NCBI RefSeq assembly: GCF_033949425.1
Contig: NZ_JAXAVX010000005.1
Coordinates: 217,824 to 281,823 of the forward strand
Direction: 5' to 3'
Source: Patulibacter brassicae
GTDB taxonomy: Bacteria > Actinomycetota > Thermoleophilia > Solirubrobacterales > Solirubrobacteraceae
DNA length: 64,000 nucleotides
Shown: positions 25,183-33,493 of the stretch, in pieces
Numbering within the stretch: position 1 is the stretch's first letter
Layout of the letters: every line of letters starts with the position of its first letter
Position numbers and translations under genes: made by a program
The notes under the pieces: generated by a model
The model's input: the letters and a program-made list of their open reading frames with translations, nothing else
Told to the model about the DNA's origin: nothing
Database searches by the model: none

Positions 25183-26514
25183 TCAGACGGTGGTGGGGGC
25201 CGCGGCCACGCCGGACGCGGAGGACGTCGCGGCGGCCAGGGCGTCGAGGTCGGCGGCGGCGCGGTCGCCCGAGCGCAGCGCCCCCTCGATCCCCGAGTGC
25301 GTGAGGAAGTCGCCCGCGAGCCGGATCCGGTCCGGCATCGCGTCGCGCAGCGCGAGCATCCGGCGGTAGTGCCCGGGCGTCGGGGCGATGAGCCCGGCCT
25401 CGAGCTCGAAGACCCGCTCGACGTCCGCGCGCGCGGGCCCGAAGGTGTCGGCGACCGCGGTGCGCGCCGCCTCGAGCGGGTCGCGGCCGGCGAGCTGCGC
25501 GGTGTCGAGGTAGACGCTGACGGTCTCGCCGCCGGGCGGGGCCGAGCCGGGCGCGCGACGCGCGTTGCGCAGCACGCCGTAGTCGTGGTGGCGCCCGCTG
25601 CCGGCCCGCACGACGAGGTCGTAGGGCACGTCGGCCCACGGGTCGCGGTGGTAGCCCAGCAGGACGTGGAAGGTGCGGATCGGCGTCACGCGCTCGAGCT
25701 CGACCGTCAGGTCGGGATCGAGCACCGGCCGGAGCAGCTCCGTCGTCGTGCGGACGTCGGTGGCCACGACGACGCCGTCGGCCTCGAGCGTCTCGTCGTC
25801 GAGCCCGACGACGATCCCGGCGTCCGTCGCGGCGAGCGAGCGCGCCGGCGCGGACAGGCGGACCTCGGCGCCGGCGTCCTGGAGCAGCCAGTCGGCGATC
25901 GCCCCCATGCCCCCGGCCGGCACGGTCAGCTGGGTCCGCGTCACCTGGTGCATCAGCGCGCGGGCGAACCCCGCGGAGATGACGTCGGGGTCGGCGCCGG
26001 TCAGCGGCCCCATCAGCGGGCGCAGGACGTACTCGTACCCCCGGTCCCCGAGGGTCCGGCGGCCCCAGTCCGACAGCGTCGTGCCGTCGTCGCCGACCGC
26101 GAGCTCCTCCAGGGTGAACGGGCCCGGGCCGCGCGTGAGGACGAGCCGCCCGATCCGCGCCGCCATCCGCAGCCGGTCGCCGAGACGCAGCTGCGGCAGG
26201 CCGAGCAGCGTCCACGGCCGGTCGAACCGCACGCGGTGCAGGCGCCCGTCGTCGGCGAGCACGGCGGTCCGCGCGGGCCAGCGGCCCATCGCGGTCGCGT
26301 GCCCGGACTCGCGCAGGAACTCGAGCGTCCGGTCGTACTGGCCCATGACGAAGATCGCGCCGGTGTCGACGCGGAAGCCGTCGACCTCGACGGTCCGCGT
26401 GCGGCCGCCGACCCCGTCCGCCGACTCGACCACGACGACCTCGTGGCCCTGCGCGCGCAGGCCGCGCGCGGCGGCCGCGCCGGCGATGCCCGCTCCGATG
26501 ACGATGACCCGCAT
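25183..26514 (-). CDS. FAD-dependent amine-oxidase-fold oxidoreductase
   Basis: 443 residues, first gene of the operon. VIVIGAGIAGAAAARGL binds the ADP part of FAD, then DGVGGRTRT, and a C-terminal IRLAGDFLTHSGIEGALRSG flavin motif. It resembles protoporphyrinogen-oxidase-like and carotenoid desaturase-like proteins but is only distantly related to its neighbour. GGGAGC precedes the ATG. A well-formed promoter and TetR-type operator lie upstream. Confidence 0.82.
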   Translation of the reverse strand: MRVIVIGAGIAGAAAARGLRAQGHEVVVVESADGVGGRTRTVEVDGFRVDTGAIFVMGQYDRTLEFLRESGHATAMGRWPARTAVLADDGRLHRVRFDRPWTLLGLPQLRLGDRLRMAARIGRLVLTRGPGPFTLEELAVGDDGTTLSDWGRRTLGDRGYEYVLRPLMGPLTGADPDVISAGFARALMHQVTRTQLTVPAGGMGAIADWLLQDAGAEVRLSAPARSLAATDAGIVVGLDDETLEADGVVVATDVRTTTELLRPVLDPDLTVELERVTPIRTFHVLLGYHRDPWADVPYDLVVRAGSGRHHDYGVLRNARRAPGSAPPGGETVSVYLDTAQLAGRDPLEAARTAVADTFGPARADVERVFELEAGLIAPTPGHYRRMLALRDAMPDRIRLAGDFLTHSGIEGALRSGDRAAADLDALAAATSSASGVAAAPTTV

Positions 26515-26544
26515 GACGCTCCCGCTCTCTTCGCGATCCGTGAC

Positions 26545-26561
26545 CTGGACGGAACGTCCAG
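26545..26561. promoter_or_regulatory. TetR-type operator before the FAD/thiolase operon
   Basis: CTGGACG and CGTCCAG are perfect 7-base arms three bases apart, 31 bases upstream of the first ATG and downstream of the -10. The string CGTCCAGAC seen at its right edge recurs inverted at 26684-26692, on the other side of the promoter, so two half or full sites may bracket it. Confidence 0.65.
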
Positions 26562-26620
26562 ACATATTGCCCGACGACTTTACGACCGTCAAGCGCCCAG
26601 CGCCCCGACCCCCCGTGGGC

Positions 26621-26649
26621 AGCGTAGGGGACTCATTGACTCGCGTCAA
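26621..26649 (-). promoter_or_regulatory. Promoter of the FAD/FAD/thiolase/TetR operon
   Basis: Minus-strand TTGACG (26644-26649) and TACGCT (26621-26626) with a 17-base spacer form the best housekeeping-type promoter in the window. TTGAC/GTCAA around TCGC followed by T7 on the plus strand (26636-26657) overlaps the -35 and could also act as a small terminator for plus-strand reads. Confidence 0.7.
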
Positions 26650-26766
26650 GTTTTTTTGGTCACGCTGTCCGCACAAGACGTCTGGACGCCACATCTACCC
26701 CGTCGTCACGGGCCTTCGCCGGCCTCCGGCGAGGTCGTCCGCATCGCGGGCCGGCGCCGCCGCAGG

Positions 26767-27426
26767 TCAGGCGCGCGGCGCGGCGGCGGGCGCGTAGAGC
26801 GCCTGCCAGACGAGCTCGACCACGGCGTCGATCGCCGCCTCGAGCTCGGCGTCCGGGACGTCCCGGACGAAGCGGTGCATCGACCGCTCCCACATGTGCA
26901 CGATCCACGCGGCGGCCTGGCGCGGCGGGAGCGCCGGGTTCACGAACCCCTCGCGCTGGCCCCGCAGGAGGTGCCCGGTGGCCTGCTCGACGCTGTCGGC
27001 GATCAGCCCCTCGACGAGCTCGCGGACGGCGGGATCGTAGGCCGCCGCGTCGTGGACAGCGGACATCAGCGGCGTGTGCGGGCGGTAGGACCGCACCAGC
27101 CCGTCGAGGACCCGGTGGACGTCGGCGCGCGCGACCGGTCCCTCGAGCTCCCACCACGGCCGCGTCGCGGCCCCGAGCGACGCCCAGCTCTCGTGGAAGA
27201 TCGCGCGCAGCATCTCGCTGCGGTCGGAGAAGTAGACGTAGAACGTCGAGCGCGGGATCCCCGCCTCGGCGACGATCCGATCGACGCCGAGCTCGGTGTA
27301 GGCGGTGCCGTCGGCGAGCAGCCGCTCCAGCGCGTCCCGGATCCGGAGGACCATCTCGGCCCGCCGGTCGGCGCGGGTCCCGGGGGACCCGGCCCCCCGC
27401 CCGAGGGCGGCCCGACCGCTCGTCAC
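26767..27426 (-). CDS. TetR-family regulator A (upstream of FAD/thiolase operon)
   Basis: 219 residues with HTH VDRIVAEAGIPRSTFYVYFSDRSEM (about 48-70 with its helix) and a C-terminal domain with conserved Trp residues. Its GTG overlaps the stop of the next TetR gene (GTGA), so two TetR genes are co-transcribed. The downstream intergenic region carries the operator at 26545, making this the likely local repressor. Confidence 0.82.
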   Translation of the reverse strand: MTSGRAALGRGAGSPGTRADRRAEMVLRIRDALERLLADGTAYTELGVDRIVAEAGIPRSTFYVYFSDRSEMLRAIFHESWASLGAATRPWWELEGPVARADVHRVLDGLVRSYRPHTPLMSAVHDAAAYDPAVRELVEGLIADSVEQATGHLLRGQREGFVNPALPPRQAAAWIVHMWERSMHRFVRDVPDAELEAAIDAVVELVWQALYAPAAAPRA

Positions 27427-28076
27427 CCGCGGACCTCGCCGTAGAGCGCGTTGGCGTAGACGAAGACGAGGGCGTCGACGAGCTCGTCGAGCGACCCCTC
27501 CGTCCCGGCGAGGACCGCGGCGACGTCGCGCTCCATCGCGAAGAAGACGCCGCCGACGAGCGTTTCGGCCACGAGCTCGGCCCGCGGTCCGGGCAGCATC
27601 TCGCCCGCCTCGCGCTCCAGGACGATGCGGGCCGCCACGCGCTCGACGAACGCCATCCGCCACGCGTCCCAGAGCACGCCGACCTCCGGGTCCGCGTGCG
27701 CCGCCTCGATCATCGCCCGGAAGATCCGCGCGTTCTCGCGCCAGAGCCGCGCGGTGCCGGCCATGCCCTCGCGGACCGCCGCGATCGCCGACGCGGGGTC
27801 GGGATGGTCGCCGCCGTACCACGACGCCGCGACCTGGTGCGTGGCCTCGAAGAGGTCCTCGAGCAGCGCGGCGACGGCCGCCGACTTCGTGGGGAAGTAG
27901 AAGTAGAAGCCCGGTCGCGTGACCTCGGCCCGGGCCGTGAGCTGGCCGATCTTGATCTCGGCGAACGGCGTCGTCTCGAGGAGCTCCTCGAGCGCCCGCA
28001 GGATCCGCTCGCGGCGATCGGCGCCCTTCGGCGTGACGGCGGCCCTCTGCGCTCGCATCGAAGTAGGGGATTGCAT
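27423..28076 (-). CDS. TetR-family regulator B
   Basis: 217 residues; HTH IGQLTARAEVTRPGFYFYFPTK (FYFYFPTKSAAVAAL is a frequent form in actinobacterial regulators). ATG at 28076. It overlaps regulator A by four bases and diverges from regulator C at 28225, to which it is similar in the HTH (RPGFYFYFPTKSAAVAALL versus RSGFYFYFPGKSAAVAALI). Target probably includes the shared 148-base gap. Confidence 0.82.
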   Translation of the reverse strand: MQSPTSMRAQRAAVTPKGADRRERILRALEELLETTPFAEIKIGQLTARAEVTRPGFYFYFPTKSAAVAALLEDLFEATHQVAASWYGGDHPDPASAIAAVREGMAGTARLWRENARIFRAMIEAAHADPEVGVLWDAWRMAFVERVAARIVLEREAGEMLPGPRAELVAETLVGGVFFAMERDVAAVLAGTEGSLDELVDALVFVYANALYGEVRG

Positions 28077-28224
28077 CACACGCCGAGGCGGCGGCCCCGG
28101 CGCGCCGCCCGCCGCGGCCGGCACGAAGTTGTCATCCGTCAATTCTGGCAGCGCGCGCCGGGATCGGCCAAGGTCGCGACGACCGGCAGGACGAGCGCCG
28201 CGGACGGCGCGTAGCGTCTCCGCG

Positions 28225-28869
28225 GTGAGCACCCCTGCCCCGGGCGACCCGTCGGACCTCAGCCCCCGCGGCCAGCGCCGCCGCGCGCAGCTGCTCGAGG
28301 CGCTCGAGGCGCTGCTCGACGACCGCCCGCTCGCCGAGATCGAGATCGACGACATCACGCGTCGGGCGGGGATCACGCGCTCGGGCTTCTACTTCTACTT
28401 CCCCGGCAAGAGCGCGGCCGTCGCCGCGCTCATCGACGGGGTCCGCGACGGGATCCTCAACCTCGGCGTCGACTGGTACGACCCCGAGGCACCCGACGGC
28501 CCCGCCCAGATCGAGGTGGCGATCAGGAACTCCGTCGCCTTCTGGCGCGAGCACGCGAGCCTGCTCGTGGCGATGATGGACGCCGCGGCCGTCGACGAGG
28601 AGACGCGGGCCGACTGGGACGCGATGGTCACCCACCTCGCCGCGACGTTCGCCGAGAAGTTCTCGCGCGACCCGATCGCCAGCGCGCAGCTCGCGCGCGC
28701 CGGCGTGGCGGTCGACGAGTTCGCGCGCCTGCTGCTCGACAGCTCCGTCGGCGTGATGGAGCGGGACGTCCGCTCGATCGTCGCCCGCGGGACGCCGGAG
28801 CCCGGCCTCGTCGCCGCGATGCTCCACCTCTGGCAGGTCGCCGTCTGGCCGCCGGCCGAGCGGGCCTGA
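28225..28869 (+). CDS. TetR-family regulator C
   Basis: 214 residues; HTH DDITRRAGITRSGFYFYFPG followed by KSAAVAALIDGVRDG. TAGCGT (28212-28217) ends seven bases before the GTG, so the mRNA is probably leaderless. It is divergent from its near paralog regulator B. Overall length and the C-terminal MERDVRSIVARG match the same subfamily. Confidence 0.82.
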   Translation: MSTPAPGDPSDLSPRGQRRRAQLLEALEALLDDRPLAEIEIDDITRRAGITRSGFYFYFPGKSAAVAALIDGVRDGILNLGVDWYDPEAPDGPAQIEVAIRNSVAFWREHASLLVAMMDAAAVDEETRADWDAMVTHLAATFAEKFSRDPIASAQLARAGVAVDEFARLLLDSSVGVMERDVRSIVARGTPEPGLVAAMLHLWQVAVWPPAERA

Positions 28870-28939
28870 CGCCGCGGGGTGGCGGCGGCCACGCGCCTGG
28901 ACCGCTCGGCCGCCGCGCACGGCGCCGGACCGCAGCGGG

Positions 28940-30085
28940 CTACGGGCTGCCGAGCGCGTCGGCGACCGCCCGTGCCCGCGTCCGCGCCTGCTCGACCGTC
29001 GCGCCGACCGCGTTCACGTGGCCGAGCTTGCGCCCCGGCCGGTGGCCCTTGCCGTAGAGGTGCAGGGTCGCGTCCTCGACGGCGAGGGCGTCGGTCAGCC
29101 CCTCGCGGTCCCACGGGTCCGGTCCGCCGAGGACGTTCACCATGACCGCCGCGTCGACGAGGGGGTCCGGGGCGCCGAGGGGCAGGTCGAGGACCGCGCG
29201 CAGGTGCTGCTCGAACTGATCCGTGACGCAGCTGTCCATCGTCACGTGCCCGGAGTTGTGCGGACGGCAGGCGAGCTCGTTGATGCGCAGCTCGCCGTCG
29301 CGGGTGACGAACAGCTCCACGGCCATCACCCCGGTCAGGCCGGCCTGCTCGGCGAGGTCGAGGGCGAGCTCCCGCGCGCGCTCGGCGAGCCCCGCCGGAC
29401 CGGCGTCGCCGCCCAGGATCACCTCGGTGCAGATCCCGTCGACCTGGGTCGTGACGAAGGTCGGCCACGCGCGCCGCTCGCCCGACGGCCGCCGGGCGAC
29501 CATCACCGAGACCTCGGCGGCGAGGTCGACGAGCTCCTCGACGAGGAAGCCCGGGATGCCCTCCGCGTCCGCCAGCACCGTCGCGGCCGCGTCGCGGTCG
29601 GCGAGGATCCACACGCCGCGGCCGTCGTAGCCGCCGCGGCGCGCCTTCAGCACGACCGGCCAGCCGTGCTCGCCCGCGAACGCCGCCACGTCCTCGGCCG
29701 TGGCGACCTCGGCGAACGCCGGGACCGGGAGCCCGCGCGCGGCGAACGTCGTGCGCGCGTGGAGCTTGTCCTGCGCGAGGAGCTTCGTCGCGGGACCCGG
29801 CCGGACGGGGACGGGCGACTCCCGCTCGAGCACGCGCAGGTCGGCCGGATCGGTCAGCTCGTGGTCGAACGTCACGACGTCGACGCCGGAGCGGGAGAAG
29901 GCGACGAGGTCCTCCGCCGACGTCCAGGTGCCGTCGAAGCGCTCGGCGCCGGCCAGCGCGGCCGAGCAGCCCGCGTCGGGATCGAGCACGACCACGCGCA
30001 CGCCGAGGCTGATCGCGGCCTGGTGGAGCATCCGGGCCAGCTGCCCGCCGCCGACGACGCCGACGACCATCGCCTCGCTGCTCAT
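28940..30085 (-). CDS. purK: 5-(carboxyamino)imidazole ribonucleotide synthase
   Basis: 381 residues of the ATP-grasp superfamily, converting AIR, ATP and bicarbonate to N5-CAIR in purine synthesis. VGVVGGGQLARMLHQAA is the N-terminal signature; KARRGGYDGRGVW is the ATP-grasp loop, and ELACRPHNSGHVTMDSC carries the active-site and metal residues. It overlaps purE by ATGA, the usual purE-purK order. Confidence 0.95.
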   Translation of the reverse strand: MSSEAMVVGVVGGGQLARMLHQAAISLGVRVVVLDPDAGCSAALAGAERFDGTWTSAEDLVAFSRSGVDVVTFDHELTDPADLRVLERESPVPVRPGPATKLLAQDKLHARTTFAARGLPVPAFAEVATAEDVAAFAGEHGWPVVLKARRGGYDGRGVWILADRDAAATVLADAEGIPGFLVEELVDLAAEVSVMVARRPSGERRAWPTFVTTQVDGICTEVILGGDAGPAGLAERARELALDLAEQAGLTGVMAVELFVTRDGELRINELACRPHNSGHVTMDSCVTDQFEQHLRAVLDLPLGAPDPLVDAAVMVNVLGGPDPWDREGLTDALAVEDATLHLYGKGHRPGRKLGHVNAVGATVEQARTRARAVADALGSP

Positions 30086-30597
30086 GCGTCGAGCGTGGCC
30101 TGCAGGCGCGCGTCCTTCGCACGCGCCTGGTCGGCGAGGCCGGCCTGGAACGCGACCATCCGCGCGCGCACCGCGGCGTCCGTCGCGGCGAGGATCTGCG
30201 CCGCGAGGATCCCGGCGTTGCGCGCCCCGTCGACGGCGACGGTGGCGACCGGCACGCCCGCGGGCATCTGGACGATCGACAGCAGGGCGTCCATCCCGTC
30301 GAGCTTCGTGATCGCGACCGGCACGCCGATGACCGGCAGCGGGGTGAGCGACGCGACCATGCCGGGCAGGTGCGCGGCGCCGCCGGCGCCGGCGATGATC
30401 ACCCCGATCCCGCGATCGGCCGCCTCGCGGGCGAACGCGACCATGTCCTCCGGCGTGCGGTGCGCGGAGACGACGCGGGCCTCCCACGGGACGTCGAGCT
30501 CCTTCAGCGCCTCGACCGCGGCCGCCATGACGGGCCAGTCGGAGTCGGAGCCCATGATCACCGCGACGCGCGGCAGGGCGGAGGGGTCTGCGGTCAT
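30082..30597 (-). CDS. purE: N5-CAIR mutase
   Basis: 171 residues, class I PurE, which rearranges N5-CAIR to CAIR. Signature elements are VAVIMGSDSDWPVM, SAHRTPEDM (catalytic His) and AGAGGAAHLPGM. First gene of the purE-purK pair. Confidence 0.95.
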   Translation of the reverse strand: MTADPSALPRVAVIMGSDSDWPVMAAAVEALKELDVPWEARVVSAHRTPEDMVAFAREAADRGIGVIIAGAGGAAHLPGMVASLTPLPVIGVPVAITKLDGMDALLSIVQMPAGVPVATVAVDGARNAGILAAQILAATDAAVRARMVAFQAGLADQARAKDARLQATLDA

Positions 30598-30682
30598 CGA
30601 GGCGGGCGCCGGGGTCGCTCGGGTCGGCGCCCCTGCAGGGTATCCGGCGCGGCCCGCGACCCCCGGCCGGCGGGCCGGCTCG

Positions 30683-31597
30683 TCAGGTGACCGCGGGGGG
30701 ACGCGCGGCGACCGCGGGGGACGGGGCGGCCGGGACCGGCGCCCCCGCGGCCGGGCGCCAGGCCGGCAGCTCGTGGGCCAGGCGGCGCAGCGCCTCGTCG
30801 GCGGACAGGTCGGTCCGCAGGTGCCCGCCCCGGATGACGAGCCGGTCGACGATCGCGTGCGGCAGACGGATCCGCAGCGCGTCGCCGCTGGTCCGCGCGG
30901 CCCGCGTCAGCTGCTCGCCGTCGAGGCCCGGCAGCAGGACGAGCAGCCGGTGGTCGGACCATCGGCCGGTGACGTTCGGGGGCAGGAAGAGCTGCTCGAG
31001 GACCCCGAGCGCCTCCCGGACGTGCCCCTCGCCGGTGCCGGCCAGCGCGTCGGTGGGCAGCTCGAGCAGCAGCGCGCCGACGGTGCGGTCCAGCACCGCG
31101 AGCTGCTCGGCCCGCTCCTGCAGCGCGTCGCGCCCGTGGGCTCGGGCGTCGACGGCCTCGGCCGGATCCGCCTCCCCGCTCCGGTCGCGCTCGAGCCGGT
31201 CCAGGTGCTCCTCCGTGACGTCGCGGTGGTTCAGGACCGCCGCCGCGCCGGTCGCCCGCGGCAGGCCGGCGATCCGCAGCGAGAACCAGCGCAGCTCGTC
31301 CGGGGCGTGACAGGCGTACTCGATCTCGAACTCGCGGCGCCGTCCCTCGAGGACCGCGCGCAGGCCGTCGGCGACGGCTCGGGCGTCCGGATCCCCCACG
31401 TCGCAGACCGCGAGGTAGTCCGCCCCCTCCCACTCCACCCCCGTCCACGCGTTGCGCCGGGCGAACGCGCGCCACGCCGCGTTCACGTGGAGGACGCGCC
31501 CGTCGTGATCCACGAGCGTCACGTGGTCCTCGAGGGCGTCCATCGCGGCACGCATCTCGGCGAGGCGGACGTACTCGGGATCGGGGGGCATCGACAT
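30683..31597 (-). CDS. PAS-domain protein with degenerate GGDEF-like domain
   Basis: 304 residues. Residues about 15-130 form a PAS domain (VTLVDHDGRVLHVNAAWRAF, ending in an AVLNHRDVTEEH strand). The second half reads LLLELPTDAL ... GRWSDHRLLVLLPGLDG, which lines up with the GGDEF fold pattern G-R-x-GGDEF-LVLLP but has SDH in place of the GGDEF catalytic motif, so it should not make cyclic-di-GMP. A Pro/Ala-rich tail follows. Cytosolic sensor with unknown signal; no HTH or kinase domain. Confidence 0.65.
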   Translation of the reverse strand: MSMPPDPEYVRLAEMRAAMDALEDHVTLVDHDGRVLHVNAAWRAFARRNAWTGVEWEGADYLAVCDVGDPDARAVADGLRAVLEGRRREFEIEYACHAPDELRWFSLRIAGLPRATGAAAVLNHRDVTEEHLDRLERDRSGEADPAEAVDARAHGRDALQERAEQLAVLDRTVGALLLELPTDALAGTGEGHVREALGVLEQLFLPPNVTGRWSDHRLLVLLPGLDGEQLTRAARTSGDALRIRLPHAIVDRLVIRGGHLRTDLSADEALRRLAHELPAWRPAAGAPVPAAPSPAVAARPPAVT

Positions 31598-31715
31598 GCG
31601 CAGGACTCGGATCGGTCGGGTGGGGCACGGTGCACGGCGCCCCGTCCATCGATGCGGTACCCGCCCGGCTCCGCGATTACCCACCCCGGCGCGGGACCGG
31701 ACGAACGGCCCCTCG

Positions 31716-32765
31716 TCAGCCCGCGACGACACTCGCGGCGCGGTCGAGGATCTCGACCGCCGCGTCGTGGAGCTGCGCGCCGATCGACGCGTCCGCCTTC
31801 CCCGCGCGCGCCCGGGCGCAGGTGCCCTCGAGGATCACGGCGAGCTTGAACCCGGCCAGCGCGACGTACCAGTCGAGGTCCGCGAGGTCCCGCCCCGTCC
31901 GCTCGGCGTAGCGGCCGGCGAGCTCGCGCCGGTCCGGCAGCCCGCCGAGCGTCGCCAGCTCGCCCGCGATCAGCGCCGGGCGGCCGGGCTCCGGCCACGT
32001 GACGAGCATCCAGCCGAGGTCGAGCAGGGGATCGCCGATCGTCGCCATCTCCCAGTCGACGATCGCCGCCACGGCGGGGGCGTCGGTCCGGAACATGACG
32101 TTCGCCAGGTGGTAGTCGCCGTGCATGACGCCCGGCGCGAACGTCGCCGGCCGGTGGCGCTCGAGCCAGGCGGCGAGCTCCTCGACGCCGGGCAGCCCGT
32201 GGTCCGCATCGCCGGTGAGCTCGGCGTAGCGCGCCAGCTCGCCGCGCCACCGGGGGACCTGCCGCTCGAGGAACCCGGCGGGGCGCCCGAAGTCGCCGAG
32301 ACCGACCGCCTCGTGGTCGACGAGCGCGAGGGTCGCCAGCGCGTCGACCATCGAGATGCCCATCGCGTGACGCGCCGCCGCGTCGTCGGCCACGCCGTCG
32401 GGCAGGCCCAGGACCGGGTTGCGCCCCTCGACCCGCTCGGCCAGGTAGAAGACCGAGCCGCCGAGGACGTCCGGGTCCTCGCACGCCGCGACGACCCGGG
32501 GATGCGGGACCGGCGTCGGCGCGAGCGCCCGGAGCAGGCGCATCTCGCGGCGCAGCGCCTCGTTCGTGCGCTCGCGCGGGTGCAGCGGGCCCCGCCGCAG
32601 CACGACGTCCAGCGCGCCGGAGCGGAACGCGACCATGATGTTCTGGGTGCCGCCGCCGACGGCGCGCACGTCCTCGACCGGGGCGTCGCTCGTGCCGCTC
32701 TCGCGCAGCCACGCGGTCAGCCGGTCGAGGTCGACGCCGGGGATCGCCGCGGTCGGCTCGTGCAT
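31716..32765 (-). CDS. APH-family phosphotransferase (stand-alone)
   Basis: 349 residues; catalytic loop in MHGDYHLANVMF with the canonical HGD, and the metal Asp in AAIVDWEMATIG. GGGTQNIMVAF is the nucleotide-binding loop. This is the common ACAD10-like phosphotransferase family of actinobacteria. Unlike the two module copies (3760, 41791), it keeps His in HGD and has no AttH-like partner. Substrate unknown. Confidence 0.85.
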   Translation of the reverse strand: MHEPTAAIPGVDLDRLTAWLRESGTSDAPVEDVRAVGGGTQNIMVAFRSGALDVVLRRGPLHPRERTNEALRREMRLLRALAPTPVPHPRVVAACEDPDVLGGSVFYLAERVEGRNPVLGLPDGVADDAAARHAMGISMVDALATLALVDHEAVGLGDFGRPAGFLERQVPRWRGELARYAELTGDADHGLPGVEELAAWLERHRPATFAPGVMHGDYHLANVMFRTDAPAVAAIVDWEMATIGDPLLDLGWMLVTWPEPGRPALIAGELATLGGLPDRRELAGRYAERTGRDLADLDWYVALAGFKLAVILEGTCARARAGKADASIGAQLHDAAVEILDRAASVVAG

Positions 32766-32820
32766 GCCGCGAGCCTCGCACGTCGCGCGGCCGCGGTGGG
32801 ACGATGGCGCGGCGCCGTCC

Positions 32821-33381
32821 TCAAGCGGCCGGCAGGTCCTCGGGACGGTTGACGTTGCGCAGCAGGACGGCGGGGTCGCCGTGGACGCGGAGCTCGTCGT
32901 CGCCCAGGACGGCGGCGCCCAGCGCCTCGACGGTCGTCACGACCGGCGCGCCGGCGTCGGCCGCCCGCTCCAGCGCGTCGGCGTGCTCCGGTCCGAACCG
33001 GCCGAGGAGGGGGTGCAGCCGGCCGGCGCCGCGCACCACCACGAGCGGCTCGGGGCGCGCGGCGAGGGCGGCGAGCAGGCCCGCCGGCACCCCGGGCAGG
33101 TCGACCGGGAGGACGACCACCGGGGCCGCGGCGCGTCGCAGGGCGGCGGCGACCCCGGTCAGCGGGTGGCGCGGGGCGGCCGGCTCGCGCCAGCGCTCGA
33201 CGGGCAGGGCCGGCAGGGCGCTGTCGTCCTTCGCCACGACGACGGGACGGAGACCGGCGTCCTGCGCGGCGGCGACCGCGTGCGCGAGCAGCGGCCGCCC
33301 GTCGAGCAGGACGCCGGCCTTCGGCGTGCCCATCCGCCGGGAACGTCCGCCGGCGAGGATCACCGCCACCCGTGCCTCCAT
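32821..33381 (-). CDS. mobA: MobA-like molybdenum cofactor nucleotidyltransferase
   Basis: 186 residues. VAVILAGGRSRRMGTPKAG is the nucleotide-binding signature of MobA-type enzymes, which attach GMP (or CMP in MocA) to the molybdopterin cofactor; VVLPVDLPGVP is the metal-binding Asp motif. It diverges from moeA and the mo-cofactor fusion gene, which supports MobA over other nucleotidyltransferases. Confidence 0.82.
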   Translation of the reverse strand: MEARVAVILAGGRSRRMGTPKAGVLLDGRPLLAHAVAAAQDAGLRPVVVAKDDSALPALPVERWREPAAPRHPLTGVAAALRRAAAPVVVLPVDLPGVPAGLLAALAARPEPLVVVRGAGRLHPLLGRFGPEHADALERAADAGAPVVTTVEALGAAVLGDDELRVHGDPAVLLRNVNRPEDLPAA

Positions 33382-33493
33382 CGCCGCCAGTCTCGCATCG
33401 CCCGGCGTGGGGAGACGACGGCCCATCGACCCCCGGAACGGGGTGTCCGCGCCCCGGGTGTCCGCGCGGGGAACTCGACTAGGCTCGGGCGCG

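Noticed and set aside
26636..26657. TTGAC-TCGC-GTCAA-T7 as a main rho-independent terminator
   Set aside because: The stem has only five pairs, no plus-strand gene ends nearby, and the same bases form a good minus-strand -35; promoter reading preferred.
30683..31597. The PAS protein as an active diguanylate cyclase
   Set aside because: The GGDEF catalytic residues are absent.
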